NCBI RefSeq assembly: GCF_030812475.1
Contig: NZ_JAUSSR010000001.1
Location: 124,001 to 188,000 of the forward strand
From: Pseudomonas lini
Lineage (GTDB): Bacteria > Pseudomonadota > Gammaproteobacteria > Pseudomonadales > Pseudomonadaceae
DNA: 64,000 bases
Direction: 5' to 3'
The first letter of the stretch is position 1. Each line of letters starts with the position of its first letter. The translations under genes were made by a program, and so were the position numbers. This document shows, one piece after another, positions 34,073-42,175 of this stretch. The notes under the pieces were generated by a model. It made no database searches, was not told where the DNA came from, and saw only the letters and a program-made list of their open reading frames with translations.

Positions 34073-35206
34073 GTGGCCATCGATATTCACTGGATTCGCG
34101 ACAACGATAGCCTCGGTCGGTTTTGTGCCGAGTGGCAGCAGCTGCCGTTCGTTGCCCTCGACACCGAATTCATGCGGGTCGACACCTTTTATCCGATTGC
34201 AGGCCTGCTGCAGATTGGCGATGGCGTACGCGCTTACCTGATTGACCCGCTGACCATCGACAACTGGCAGCCGTTGGCCGCGTTGCTGGAAAACCCGGCC
34301 GTGGTCAAAGTCCTGCATGCCTGCAGCGAGGATCTGGAAGTTCTGCTGCGCCTGACCGGCAGCCTGCCGGCGTCGCTGTTCGACACTCAACTGGCCGCCG
34401 CTTACCTGAACCTGGGTTTTTCCATGGGGTATTCGCGCCTGGTGCAGGAAGTGCTCGGCATCGACCTGCCAAAGGGCGAGACCCGTTCCGACTGGTTGCA
34501 ACGCCCGCTTTCCGACACCCAGATCAGCTACGCCGCCGAAGATGCCCTGCACCTGGCGGAAGTTTTCGTACAGTTGCGTCCGAAGCTTTCTGATGACAAG
34601 TACGCCTGGGTCCTGGAAGACGGTGCCGAGCTGGTGGCCAACCTGCGCCGCGAAATCGACCCGTACGAGGTCTATCGCGATGCCAAGCTGGCCTGGAAAC
34701 TGTCCCGCGCGCAACTCGCCGTGTTGCGTGAGCTCTGCGCCTGGCGCGAGTGCGAGGCCCGCGCCCGCGATCTGCCGCGCAATCGCATTGTCCGTGAGCA
34801 TTCCCTGTGGCCGCTGGCGCGGACTCAACCGGACAACCTGGGCGCGCTGGCGAAAATCGAAGACATGCACCCGCGTACCGTGCGTCAGGACGGCGAGTTT
34901 CTGCTTGATCTGATCAAGCGCTCTGGCAGTGTGTCGCCGGATCAATGGCCGCCAGCTGTGCCGGAGCCATTGCCGGTGGAGGCCGCCGCGCTGGTCAAAC
35001 AGCTGCGGGCGATCGGCCAGGCTGAAGCCGAACGCCTGAACATCGCCCCGGAATTGATGCTGCGCAAGAAAACCCTGGAAGCGCTGCTCAAGAGCGGTTT
35101 CCCCAATGGTCCATACCAATTGCCTGATTCGCTGCGTGGCTGGCGCCGCGAATTGATGGGCCAGGCGCTGCTCGACAGCCTGGCCACCGCCGGAGAACAG
35201 CCTTGA
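34073..35206 (+). CDS. rnd: Ribonuclease D
   Basis: A 377-residue 3'-to-5' exoribonuclease for tRNA and small RNA trimming. The DEDD nuclease domain is at the N-terminus, with '[16 protein letters not shown]' (Asp and Glu of Exo I), '[12 protein letters not shown]' (Exo II) and '[13 protein letters not shown]' (Exo III). One or two HRDC-type domains follow. GTG 34073 is the start, 8 bp after an AGGGAG site. It overlaps ycgL by TTGA. Confidence 0.95.
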   Translation: MAIDIHWIRDNDSLGRFCAEWQQLPFVALDTEFMRVDTFYPIAGLLQIGDGVRAYLIDPLTIDNWQPLAALLENPAVVKVLHACSEDLEVLLRLTGSLPASLFDTQLAAAYLNLGFSMGYSRLVQEVLGIDLPKGETRSDWLQRPLSDTQISYAAEDALHLAEVFVQLRPKLSDDKYAWVLEDGAELVANLRREIDPYEVYRDAKLAWKLSRAQLAVLRELCAWRECEARARDLPRNRIVREHSLWPLARTQPDNLGALAKIEDMHPRTVRQDGEFLLDLIKRSGSVSPDQWPPAVPEPLPVEAAALVKQLRAIGQAEAERLNIAPELMLRKKTLEALLKSGFPNGPYQLPDSLRGWRRELMGQALLDSLATAGEQP

Positions 35207-35496
35207 AACGTATTTGCTCCATCTACCGAAGCCTGAAGAAAAACGAGATGTACCTCTACGTGCTCAAAAGCGATGCACTGGAGCGCGTCCCGGAAAGCCT
35301 GATGGCCGCCTTCGGCAAACCCCATCACGCCTTCGACCTGGTGCTGAGCCCCGAGCGCAAACTGTCGCGCGAAGACATCACCCTGGTCCTGGAAAACCTC
35401 GACAAGCAGGGCTATCACCTGCAGATGCCGCCGGCCGAGGACGAATACATCGAACATTTGCCGGAAGAATTGCTGCGACGCAATGACCCGATGTGA
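35203..35496 (+). CDS. ycgL: YcgL-domain protein
   Basis: A 97-residue YcgL-domain protein ('[20 protein letters not shown]', '[12 protein letters not shown]', '[22 protein letters not shown]'). It starts with TTG at 35203, which overlaps the rnd stop by four bases. The rnd-ycgL order is conserved in Pseudomonas. Function is unknown; translational coupling suggests a link to RNA processing. Confidence 0.93.
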   Translation: MKRICSIYRSLKKNEMYLYVLKSDALERVPESLMAAFGKPHHAFDLVLSPERKLSREDITLVLENLDKQGYHLQMPPAEDEYIEHLPEELLRRNDPM

Positions 35497-35625
35497 TCGG
35501 CAGGGCATCCGGGCTACTGTAAAGAGCCTTCTCTTGAGTCATTGGAATTGAATTTGGCGATGGCCAAAGCGATGGAGCATGACTTCATCGGCGGTCGTCT
35601 GCACTGTTTTCGAAAGGTTTGAACC

Positions 35626-36558
35626 ATGCGCGTTCTGATTGCTGAACACGACCACCCGGTATACGCCCAACTGCTGCGTGAGGCAGCGCCCGACCTGGAA
35701 GTGCTGACCAGCGGCGACTCCGCCGAACTGGCCAGCCAGGCTGCCGATTGTCCGGTCTGGCTGGGGCAGCCGGATTTGCTGGCGACGCTGCTGCGCCAGG
35801 GCCACCAACCGCAATGGCTGCAATCGACCTGGGCTGGCATTACTCCACTGTTGGCCGACGGCTTGCCGCGGCACTATCGCCTGACCCGGGCGGTGGGGAT
35901 TTTCGGCCAGGTGATGGCCGAATACGTGCTGACCTACATGCTCGGCCACGAGCGCGAAGTGCTGCCCCGACTGGTCAGCCAGGTCGAGCGCAAGTGGGAC
36001 AGCCGCCAGGGGCACAGCCTGGCAGGGCGCAAGGTGTTGATCGTCGGCACCGGTGACATCGGCCAGACCGTGGCGCAGTTCCTGCTGCCGTTTGGTGTGC
36101 AGCTGTATGGCATCGCCAGCGAGGCCCGCGAACAGGCACCGTTTATCGAAGTAGGGGCACTGGCCGACTTGCCGCGGCTGGTCGCTGAAGTGGATTACGT
36201 GATCAATCTGTTGCCGAACACGCCCAACACCCATGACCTGTACGACGCCGCGCTGTTCAAGCAGTTCAAGCAGACCGGCCTGTTCATCAACGTCGGGCGC
36301 GGCGTGGCGGTGGTCGATGCGGATCTGGTGGCAGCCTTGAAGGAAGGGCATCTGGCAGGCGCCGTGATCGACGTCTGCCGTCAGGAACCGCTGCCGCAAC
36401 GTCACCCGTTCTGGACCGCCTGGGGCTTGCTGTTGACCGGGCACAGTTCGGCGCCGACTTCGCCACCGATGATGGTGAAGTTGTTTGTCGAGAACCTGCG
36501 GGCGTATGAGGCGGGCGAGGCGTTGCGCGGGGAAGTGGATTTCAATCGCGGGTATTGA
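35626..36558 (+). CDS. D-2-hydroxyacid dehydrogenase (glyoxylate/hydroxypyruvate reductase-like)
   Basis: A 310-residue NAD(P)-dependent D-2-hydroxyacid dehydrogenase. It has the Rossmann motif 'VLIVGTGDIGQTVAQFLLPF' (about 137-156) and 'INLLPNTPNTHDLYDAALF'. Catalytic-type Arg is in 'FINVGRGVAVVD', Glu in 'CRQEPLPQ' and His in 'LTGHSSAPTSP'. It resembles GhrA-type enzymes. It is not overlapped by other genes, and a REP pair follows it. Confidence 0.9.
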   Translation: MRVLIAEHDHPVYAQLLREAAPDLEVLTSGDSAELASQAADCPVWLGQPDLLATLLRQGHQPQWLQSTWAGITPLLADGLPRHYRLTRAVGIFGQVMAEYVLTYMLGHEREVLPRLVSQVERKWDSRQGHSLAGRKVLIVGTGDIGQTVAQFLLPFGVQLYGIASEAREQAPFIEVGALADLPRLVAEVDYVINLLPNTPNTHDLYDAALFKQFKQTGLFINVGRGVAVVDADLVAALKEGHLAGAVIDVCRQEPLPQRHPFWTAWGLLLTGHSSAPTSPPMMVKLFVENLRAYEAGEALRGEVDFNRGY

Positions 36559-36570
36559 GTTCACCATGAA

Positions 36571-36660
36571 CCCTGTAGGAGCCGGCTTGCCGGCGAAGGC
36601 GTTTTCATGGCCGCGGCAAGGCTTGAGGCCGCCTTCGCTGGCAAGCCAGCTCCTACAGGG
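36571..36660. repeat. Inverted pair of REP elements
   Basis: Two convergent REP hairpins (GTAGGAGCCGGCTTGCCGGCG and its partner CGCTGGCAAGCCAGCTCCTAC) separated by a GC-rich spacer, between the dehydrogenase and the nitroreductase. This is typical of REPIN-like Pseudomonas repeats. Confidence 0.88.
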
Positions 36661-36669
36661 GGGTGTGGC

Positions 36670-37266
36670 TTAGAGGGTGAAATCACCCTCGGCCGCCAAT
36701 TCGCTCAACGGACGACGCGGGCTCGGCGCTTCACGCGCTTGCAGGTACTCCGCCAGGCTCGCCTTGTCGCCCAGTTTGCCGATCGCCACCGCTGCATGCA
36801 GCGCGTAGCCCTCGGGAATGTTCAGCTCTTTGCGGGCCAGTTCCTGATCGAAACCAGCCATGCCGTGGGTGTGCCAGCCGCTGATGCTCGCTTGCAGCGC
36901 CAGATGGCCCCAGGCCGAACCGGTGTCGAAGGTGTGCCACAGGGCCGGGGTTTCTTCGCTGGCGCCAGGCGCCACAAAGGTGGTTTTCGAAACGACGATC
37001 ACCAGCGCCGAGGCGTGTTGCGCCCAGCTGCGGTTGAATTCGTTCAGCAGCCCCAGGTAACGCTCCCAGTTCGGCGTGTCGCGACGCGCGTAGAGAAACC
37101 GCCAGGGTTGCGAGTTGTAGGCCGAGGGTGCCCAGCGTGCGGCTTCGAAGAAGCTCAACAGGGTTTCGACAGGAATGGTTTCGCCGGTAAAGGCCCGGGG
37201 CGACCAGCGATCGGTGAACTGAGGATGAATGGCATGGTCGGCAACGCGTGGATTAGCGCTCATCAA
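36670..37266 (-). CDS. Nitroreductase family protein
   Basis: A 198-residue FMN nitroreductase-fold enzyme: 'FTDRWSPRAFTGETIPVETL', 'AARWAPSAYNSQPWRFLYAR' (FMN-binding Arg/Ser/Asn pattern) and 'ALQASISGWHTHGMAGFD'. The Arg/Ser pattern and length fit the small oxygen-insensitive group. It probably reduces nitro compounds or quinones with NAD(P)H. It converges with the dehydrogenase and is separated from it by REPs. Confidence 0.9.
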   Translation of the reverse strand: MMSANPRVADHAIHPQFTDRWSPRAFTGETIPVETLLSFFEAARWAPSAYNSQPWRFLYARRDTPNWERYLGLLNEFNRSWAQHASALVIVVSKTTFVAPGASEETPALWHTFDTGSAWGHLALQASISGWHTHGMAGFDQELARKELNIPEGYALHAAVAIGKLGDKASLAEYLQAREAPSPRRPLSELAAEGDFTL

Positions 37267-37539
37267 GAGGTTCCTTGCTAGGGTTGGAAGTGAGGGACGT
37301 CAGAAACCTGCGGGCGCAGTTGAGCTGAGCGTTGAGGTTTCTTGAGCCTGGGCAGTTCGCCTGAATGCTACGCGGTCGAGCGTTAATGGCACGCGGGTCT
37401 GGCTCCTTGCGACTGGCAAAGCTACTGGGCGGCGCAAAAACTGACAAGCCCCGTCGACCGGCAGTCGCCAATGCTTGGCCCGCAAGGGCCTTGGCACTAG
37501 ACTGGCGGCCTTTTCACCACCTGATGTCGATGTTGAACC

Positions 37540-37989
37540 ATGGCCGCTAAAGTCGAACCGTTCTGGATGCGCAAAACCCTCGATCAACTCGATCCAGAGG
37601 AATGGGAATCGCTGTGCGACGGCTGTGGCCTGTGCTGCCTGCAAAAGCTCGAGGATGAAGAAGACAACTCCGTCTATTACACGCGCATTGCCTGCAAGCT
37701 GCTGGACCTGAAAACCTGCCAGTGCACCGATTACCCCAACCGTCGCGATTTCGTGCCGGACTGCATCCAGCTCACGCCAGGCAAGGCCGACGCGTTCAAG
37801 TGGCTGCCACCGACTTGCGGTTATCGACTGGTCAGCGAGGGCAAGGACCTGCCGCTCTGGCATCACCTGGTGTGCGGTGATCGTGACGCCGTGCACCACG
37901 AACGAATTTCACAATCCGGGCGCATGCTCGCCGAAGGCAGCGTGGCCGAAGAGGATTGGGAAGACCATCTGATTTTCCGGGCGGGTTAA
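37540..37989 (+). CDS. ycgN: YcgN-family cysteine cluster protein
   Basis: A 149-residue UPF0260/YcgN-type cysteine cluster protein. Clustered cysteines appear in '[13 protein letters not shown]' and '[17 protein letters not shown]', suggesting a metal or iron-sulfur site. A further 'DCIQLTP' and 'LPPTCGYR' follow. It is cytosolic and of unknown function. The downstream gene starts 20 bp after its stop, so they are likely co-transcribed. No defect is seen. Confidence 0.93.
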   Translation: MAAKVEPFWMRKTLDQLDPEEWESLCDGCGLCCLQKLEDEEDNSVYYTRIACKLLDLKTCQCTDYPNRRDFVPDCIQLTPGKADAFKWLPPTCGYRLVSEGKDLPLWHHLVCGDRDAVHHERISQSGRMLAEGSVAEEDWEDHLIFRAG

Positions 37990-38009
37990 GGTTTCACCAA
38001 GGAGCATGT

Positions 38010-39239
38010 ATGGCTATGGGATTGCGCCGGGCGCTGGCCGTCGCACTGCTGGCCCTGGGCTCGCCGGTGTGGGCGGCGCAGAAGGTCGATCTGGATTATC
38101 ACGTGCGCCTGTTGCCGCAAAGCGATCAGGCCGAAGTGCGCCTGACCCTGGCCCGGGGCTCGGCGGTACGCAGTCTGGATTTCGACCTGGGCGATGGCAG
38201 CCACTACAGCGATTTCAAGGCCGATGGCCAATGGCAACTCACACCGGGCAAGTCGGTGCGCGGTGTCTGGCGGCCCGCCACCGACAAGGCCAGCCTGACC
38301 TATCGCGTGCGGGTCAGCCACGGCCGCAAGAGCGGCAGCTTCGATACTCGCATGACCCCGACCTGGGCACTGATGCGCGGCGACGATCTGGTGCCGGCCG
38401 CCAGACTCGATCAGCAGGACGGCATCGAGCTGGTGTCACGCCTGGCATTCGAGTTGCCCAGCGGCTGGAACAGCGTCGAAACCGCCTGGCCGCGGATCGG
38501 CAAGAACAAGTTTCGCATCGATAACGTCTCCCGATTGTTCGACCGGCCCACGGGCTGGATGCTCGCCGGCCACCTTGGCAGTCGCCGCACCCGGTTGGGA
38601 GAAACCGCAGTCACCGTCGCCTCGCCCAGAGGCCAGGGCATGCGTCGCATGGACGTGCTGACGCTGCTGACCTTTGTCTGGCCGCAAGCGCAGGCGGTGT
38701 TCCCGCGTCATCCCGCCAAGCTGCTGATCGTCGGCGGCAATGACCCGATGTGGCGCGGCAGCCTGGCGGCGCGCGATTCCATCTATTTGAATACACGTCT
38801 GCCGCTGGTCAGCGAAAATGGCACCAGCGCGGTGGTGCGTGAATTGGCCCAGGTGTTCGGCCGGATCAACGACCGCCAGCGCAGTGACTGGATCAGCGAA
38901 GGCTTTGCCGAGTATTACGCGATCGAACTGGTGCGCCGGGCGGGTGGCATGAGTGATGAGCGCTATGAGAGCTTGCACGGCAAATTAATCAAGGACGGCC
39001 AGAAGGTGACGACGTTGCGCGGTGATCAGATGAGCCCGGCACAGGTTTCAAAGGCGGTGTTGGTGCTGCAGGAGCTGGACGGCGAGATTCGCCTGAAAAC
39101 CCGCAACAAGCGTTCGCTGGATGATGTGTTGCGTGGGGCGATGCGTATGGAGGGTGTGGACACCAAGGAATTCGTTCAGCTCGCCGAGAGCGTGATTGGC
39201 GAGTCCTCCAAGGTTCTTGATACCGAGTTGCTTCAGTAA
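38010..39239 (+). CDS. Exported M1/M61-like protein lacking zinc-ligand histidines
   Basis: A 409-residue protein with a signal peptide ('ALAVALLALGSPVWA' then AQ). A beta-rich N-half precedes a C-terminal domain that recalls gluzincin peptidases: 'VVRELAQVFGRI' stands where HExxH would be, followed by 'DWISEGFAEYYAIEL', a strong match to the third-ligand helix. Both histidines are replaced (R-E-L-A-Q), so no zinc site is expected. It looks like a pseudoenzyme or a substrate-binding relative. ATG 38010 gives the signal peptide; the frame from 37956 overlaps ycgN. Confidence 0.72.
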   Translation: MAMGLRRALAVALLALGSPVWAAQKVDLDYHVRLLPQSDQAEVRLTLARGSAVRSLDFDLGDGSHYSDFKADGQWQLTPGKSVRGVWRPATDKASLTYRVRVSHGRKSGSFDTRMTPTWALMRGDDLVPAARLDQQDGIELVSRLAFELPSGWNSVETAWPRIGKNKFRIDNVSRLFDRPTGWMLAGHLGSRRTRLGETAVTVASPRGQGMRRMDVLTLLTFVWPQAQAVFPRHPAKLLIVGGNDPMWRGSLAARDSIYLNTRLPLVSENGTSAVVRELAQVFGRINDRQRSDWISEGFAEYYAIELVRRAGGMSDERYESLHGKLIKDGQKVTTLRGDQMSPAQVSKAVLVLQELDGEIRLKTRNKRSLDDVLRGAMRMEGVDTKEFVQLAESVIGESSKVLDTELLQ

Positions 39240-39243
39240 TATC

Positions 39244-39340
39244 GCCTTCGCTGGCAAGCCAGCTCCTACAGTAATTGGCGGTGATCACCTATCTTGTGTA
39301 CGCCAACGCAACCTGTAGGAGCTGGCTTGCCAGCGAAGAG
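39244..39340. repeat. Inverted pair of REP elements
   Basis: CGCTGGCAAGCCAGCTCCTAC at 39250 and GTAGGAGCTGGCTTGCCAGCG near 39315 flank a spacer. It is followed by a short duplication ('AATCCGGGATC' twice at 39358-39380). Confidence 0.85.
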
Positions 39341-39379
39341 GCCATAAGCCCCACTACAAATCCGGGATCAAATCCGGGA

Positions 39380-39757
39380 TCAAACCCCGGTCTTGGGCGA
39401 CGTCAAAGATTCATTCCCGGTCACGGTAGCCGTCTTGGTCGCCGCGTCGGCATTCGCCTTCAGCCGCCCCAATTCTTCCCCGGCCCGCTCGATCTTCGCC
39501 CGCACGTTATTCATGTCCTGGCGACTCTTCTCCAACAGGCTCTTGACCGAACTGTGCCCGGTAATCCCGCGCGCCAGCGCCACGCCGCCGATCGCCACTT
39601 GAATCAACCCGAATATGCCGCCGCGCCGCAGGCCCTTGGTGACCATCACCACGCCACCGGCTACCGAGCCGATGCGCTCCCAGCCCTGTACGTTATGGTC
39701 GGAATGAGTCTGGAACGGGGTGGATTCGATGCGCTCTACGCGTGTCAGTTCGCTCAT
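39380..39757 (-). CDS. YgaP-like DUF2892 membrane protein
   Basis: A 125-residue protein with one or two hydrophobic stretches in a DUF2892-like region ('GSVAGGVVMVTKGLRRGGIF', 'LIQVAIGGVALARGITGHS'). A coiled-coil-like C-terminus follows ('MNNVRAKIERAGEELGRLKA'). The start at 39757 ('MSELTRVERIES') has an AGGAGACAG site; the frame extends upstream without family similarity. Inner-membrane location is likely, and function is unknown. Confidence 0.75.
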   Translation of the reverse strand: MSELTRVERIESTPFQTHSDHNVQGWERIGSVAGGVVMVTKGLRRGGIFGLIQVAIGGVALARGITGHSSVKSLLEKSRQDMNNVRAKIERAGEELGRLKANADAATKTATVTGNESLTSPKTGV

Positions 39758-39849
39758 GATCTGTCTCCTGGCTGGACGGGCTGCTTCAAGAATAGATAAA
39801 TAAGCTGACTGCCGAGGCGGGCGGCTTGTTCCATCGGATGTGCTGTGAT

Positions 39850-40320
39850 TCAGCGAAATTTTGGCCCCGAGCGGGTATTCAGGCCTTTGGCCATGCGGTC
39901 GTACAGTACGACGTTGACGGTGGCCGCCAGGTTCATGCAACCGGTGGTCGGGATGTAAATCACGTCTTCGCACCAGTCACGAATCTCCTGATCCAGCGAT
40001 CCGTCTTCCGGGCCGAAGATATACAGGGCACGATCCGGGTGGGTGTACTCTGGCAGCGAACGGGCGCCTTCGACCAGTTCCACCGCGACCGGGACGCAGC
40101 CCAGGGGCAGGATTTTCTTCAGGTCGTCGATGCCGATCAGTGGAATGTCGTAGTGCACGCGCTTGGTGTCGGTGACGAAGTCTGCGGCACGTTCATACCG
40201 CTTGCCGGTGTAGAACACGGACGCGGCGCCATAACAACCGGCGGCGCGCATGACCGAACCGACGTTTTCCGGGGATTTCGGGTTATACAAACCAATGCAG
40301 CTGTACCGTTTGTCTGCCAC
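39850..40320 (-). CDS. TrmH/SpoU-family RNA 2'-O-methyltransferase
   Basis: A 156-residue SPOUT methyltransferase. The knot-forming motifs are visible: 'NPKSPENVGSVMRAAG' (motif 1), 'LYIFGPEDGSL' (motif 2) and 'CMNLAATVNVVLYDRM' (motif 3). It probably methylates a ribose in tRNA with SAM; the exact position is not determined. The size matches the minimal catalytic domain. It stands alone with REPs upstream. Confidence 0.9.
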   Translation of the reverse strand: MADKRYSCIGLYNPKSPENVGSVMRAAGCYGAASVFYTGKRYERAADFVTDTKRVHYDIPLIGIDDLKKILPLGCVPVAVELVEGARSLPEYTHPDRALYIFGPEDGSLDQEIRDWCEDVIYIPTTGCMNLAATVNVVLYDRMAKGLNTRSGPKFR

Positions 40321-40431
40321 GAGCGGGGTGCCTTCGGGGAAAAAGCGCGATTATACGGCGATTGGGGGAGGGGTGTCCGGTTTGGGGACTTGTGGTGATT
40401 GTTAAATCGAACATGTGTGACCACCACAAAA

Positions 40432-40602
40432 CCCTGTAGGAGCTGGCTTGCCAGCGATGGACGACAACGATGACGCGTGCTGTCTGAATCAACGCGTTGC
40501 TCTTGAGTCCATCGCGAGCAGGCTCGCTCCCACAGTTGATCGGAGGCATACACAAATCCGAGTTCAACAAAAATCCACTGTAGGAGTTTGCCAGCGAAGA
40601 GG
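40432..40602. repeat. Mixed REP cluster
   Basis: This holds one GTAGGAGCTGGCTTGCCAGCG element, one CGCGAGCAGGCTCGCTCCCAC element in the opposite orientation, and a third, damaged copy (GTAGGAGTTTGCCAGCG, 40581) that lacks the first hairpin arm. Confidence 0.8.
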
Positions 40603-40622
40603 TCCTTACCGACGAGCCAACG

Positions 40623-40994
40623 TCAGTCGTCCTTCTTCAACAGTCCAGCCAACGCCGCAAACGGGTTATGCGTCGCCTTGGCGATCTTCGGCGAGCTCAG
40701 CGAGCCTTCACCGAAGTACTGCTGGTCGGTATACCGCGAATGTTCATTGTCGTGGCAATACAGGCACAACAATTCCCAGTTCGAGCCGTCCTGCGGATTG
40801 TTGTCGTGGTTGTGGTCGCGGTGGTGCACGGTCAGTTCACTCAGGCGCTTGCCGGAGAACTCGCGGGCGCAGCGGCCGCACACGTGCGGATACATCTTCA
40901 GGGCCTTGTCGCGGTAACCCATTTCCTTGTCGCGCTGGTTGTCGGCGAGGATGCGGTCCAGCTTCGATGTATTGGTTGGGGTGGACGAACTCAT
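40623..40994 (-). CDS. yajD: YajD-family HNH nuclease
   Basis: A 123-residue HNH protein. 'CGRC' and 'CLYC' pairs bind a structural zinc, and the nuclease core is 'LTVHHRDHNHDNNPQDGSNW'. It matches the YajD family. Function is unproven; such nucleases are often DNA-specific. No restriction partner is adjacent, so it is probably not part of a defence system. Confidence 0.92.
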   Translation of the reverse strand: MSSSTPTNTSKLDRILADNQRDKEMGYRDKALKMYPHVCGRCAREFSGKRLSELTVHHRDHNHDNNPQDGSNWELLCLYCHDNEHSRYTDQQYFGEGSLSSPKIAKATHNPFAALAGLLKKDD

Positions 40995-41043
40995 GGGTTC
41001 ACCTTTGTAAAAAGACTAATGACGGTTATGAAGTGAGTTTAGC

Positions 41044-41730
41044 TCAGCCCTTGAGCTTCTCGGCAATCCAGATGGTGTGGCGGGTGCCTTTGTTGCCGTG
41101 GGCGAAGACTTGCACCTCTTCTGCCTTGAAACCGGCCTTTTTCAGCTTGTCGGAAAACTGTCGGTCAGCGCTGGCCGACCACACCGCCAGCACGCCTTTG
41201 GGGCGCAAGGCCTTGGCGCAGGCGCTCAGGCCGCCGGCGGAATAGAGCCAACTGTTGGCCTTCTGGGTCAGGCCTTCGGGGCCGTTGTCGACGTCGAGCA
41301 TGATCGCATCGAAGCCCTGTGGCTCGGCTTGCAGCACCTTGGCCACGTCTTCCATGCGGATTACCGTGCGCGGGTCGAGCAGCGGATTGCCGGCTTTCTC
41401 GCCCAGCGGTCCACGGTTCCATTCCACGACGCCGGGCACCAGTTCGGCGACTACCACTTCAGCGGTCTTGCCCAGATGCTTGAGCGCCGAGGCGAGGGTG
41501 AAGCCCATGCCCAGGCCACCGATCAACACCCGCGAATTCGGCCGGCCCGCCACCTTGCGGCACGGGATCTCGGCCAGGGCGTCTTCGGATCCGTGCATGC
41601 GCGTGTTCATCAACTGCCCGCCATCGCCCCCCTGGATCTTGATGACGAAATCCTCACCGTATTCGAACAGGCACAGGGCACCGCCATTTTCAGGAATCGG
41701 AGTGGTGTCGAGCAGAACGAAACGTTTCAT
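41044..41730 (-). CDS. Spermidine-synthase-like protein
   Basis: A 228-residue protein of the spermidine-synthase-like SAM fold: 'VLIGGLGMGFTLASALKHLG', 'VVVAELVPGVVEWNRGPLG', and 'FDAIMLDVDNGPEGL' (GxDxGP region). Residues needed for polyamine transfer are not all recognisable, so it is probably a SAM-binding paralogue rather than SpeE. Start 41730 ('MKRFVLLDTTPIPE') has AAGAGAG upstream. Confidence 0.85.
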   Translation of the reverse strand: MKRFVLLDTTPIPENGGALCLFEYGEDFVIKIQGGDGGQLMNTRMHGSEDALAEIPCRKVAGRPNSRVLIGGLGMGFTLASALKHLGKTAEVVVAELVPGVVEWNRGPLGEKAGNPLLDPRTVIRMEDVAKVLQAEPQGFDAIMLDVDNGPEGLTQKANSWLYSAGGLSACAKALRPKGVLAVWSASADRQFSDKLKKAGFKAEEVQVFAHGNKGTRHTIWIAEKLKG

Positions 41731-41823
41731 TGGGGCTCTCTTGAGGGGAATTCGACAATCAGGGGCAGGCAATCAGCGGCGGTTGGGAGTAGCCTGCAAA
41801 AAGACTACAAGGCCAACGGAGCC

Positions 41824-42117
41824 ATGATGAAGCGCACCATTCTAACGGTCATTGCCCTGGCCGCGCTCTCGATAACTGCGGTGCAGGCCCAGGAACAACC
41901 CGCCATTCCCACCAGCCCCGGGCCATTGCCCGGTTCGCCCGGTACCGCGACGCCGACGCCTTACCCGCAAATCACCCCGATCAGCGTGCCCAAGGCCGGT
42001 CCCGGCAGTGGCGGTCCGCCGTTGTTGCCGCCGATCGAAATGCCCAGCCCGCCCAAGGACCAGACGTTGCCGGGGCTGGAGCAGAACAGCACGAAGATCA
42101 AATCGCCGGGCGGTTAA
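41824..42117 (+). CDS. Small exported proline-rich protein
   Basis: A 97-residue protein with a signal peptide ('ILTVIALAALSITAVQA' then QE). The mature part has many Pro, Gly and Thr and no predicted fold ('TSPGPLPGSPGTATPTPYPQ'). Two adjacent ATGs (41824, 41827) are possible starts. It probably is a periplasmic or surface linker-like protein; function unknown. Confidence 0.7.
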   Translation: MMKRTILTVIALAALSITAVQAQEQPAIPTSPGPLPGSPGTATPTPYPQITPISVPKAGPGSGGPPLLPPIEMPSPPKDQTLPGLEQNSTKIKSPGG

Positions 42118-42175
42118 GGCGAGGACGATGGGCCATCGGCCCGGTGCCCGAGATCGGGCAACCGTGCCAATTCGC

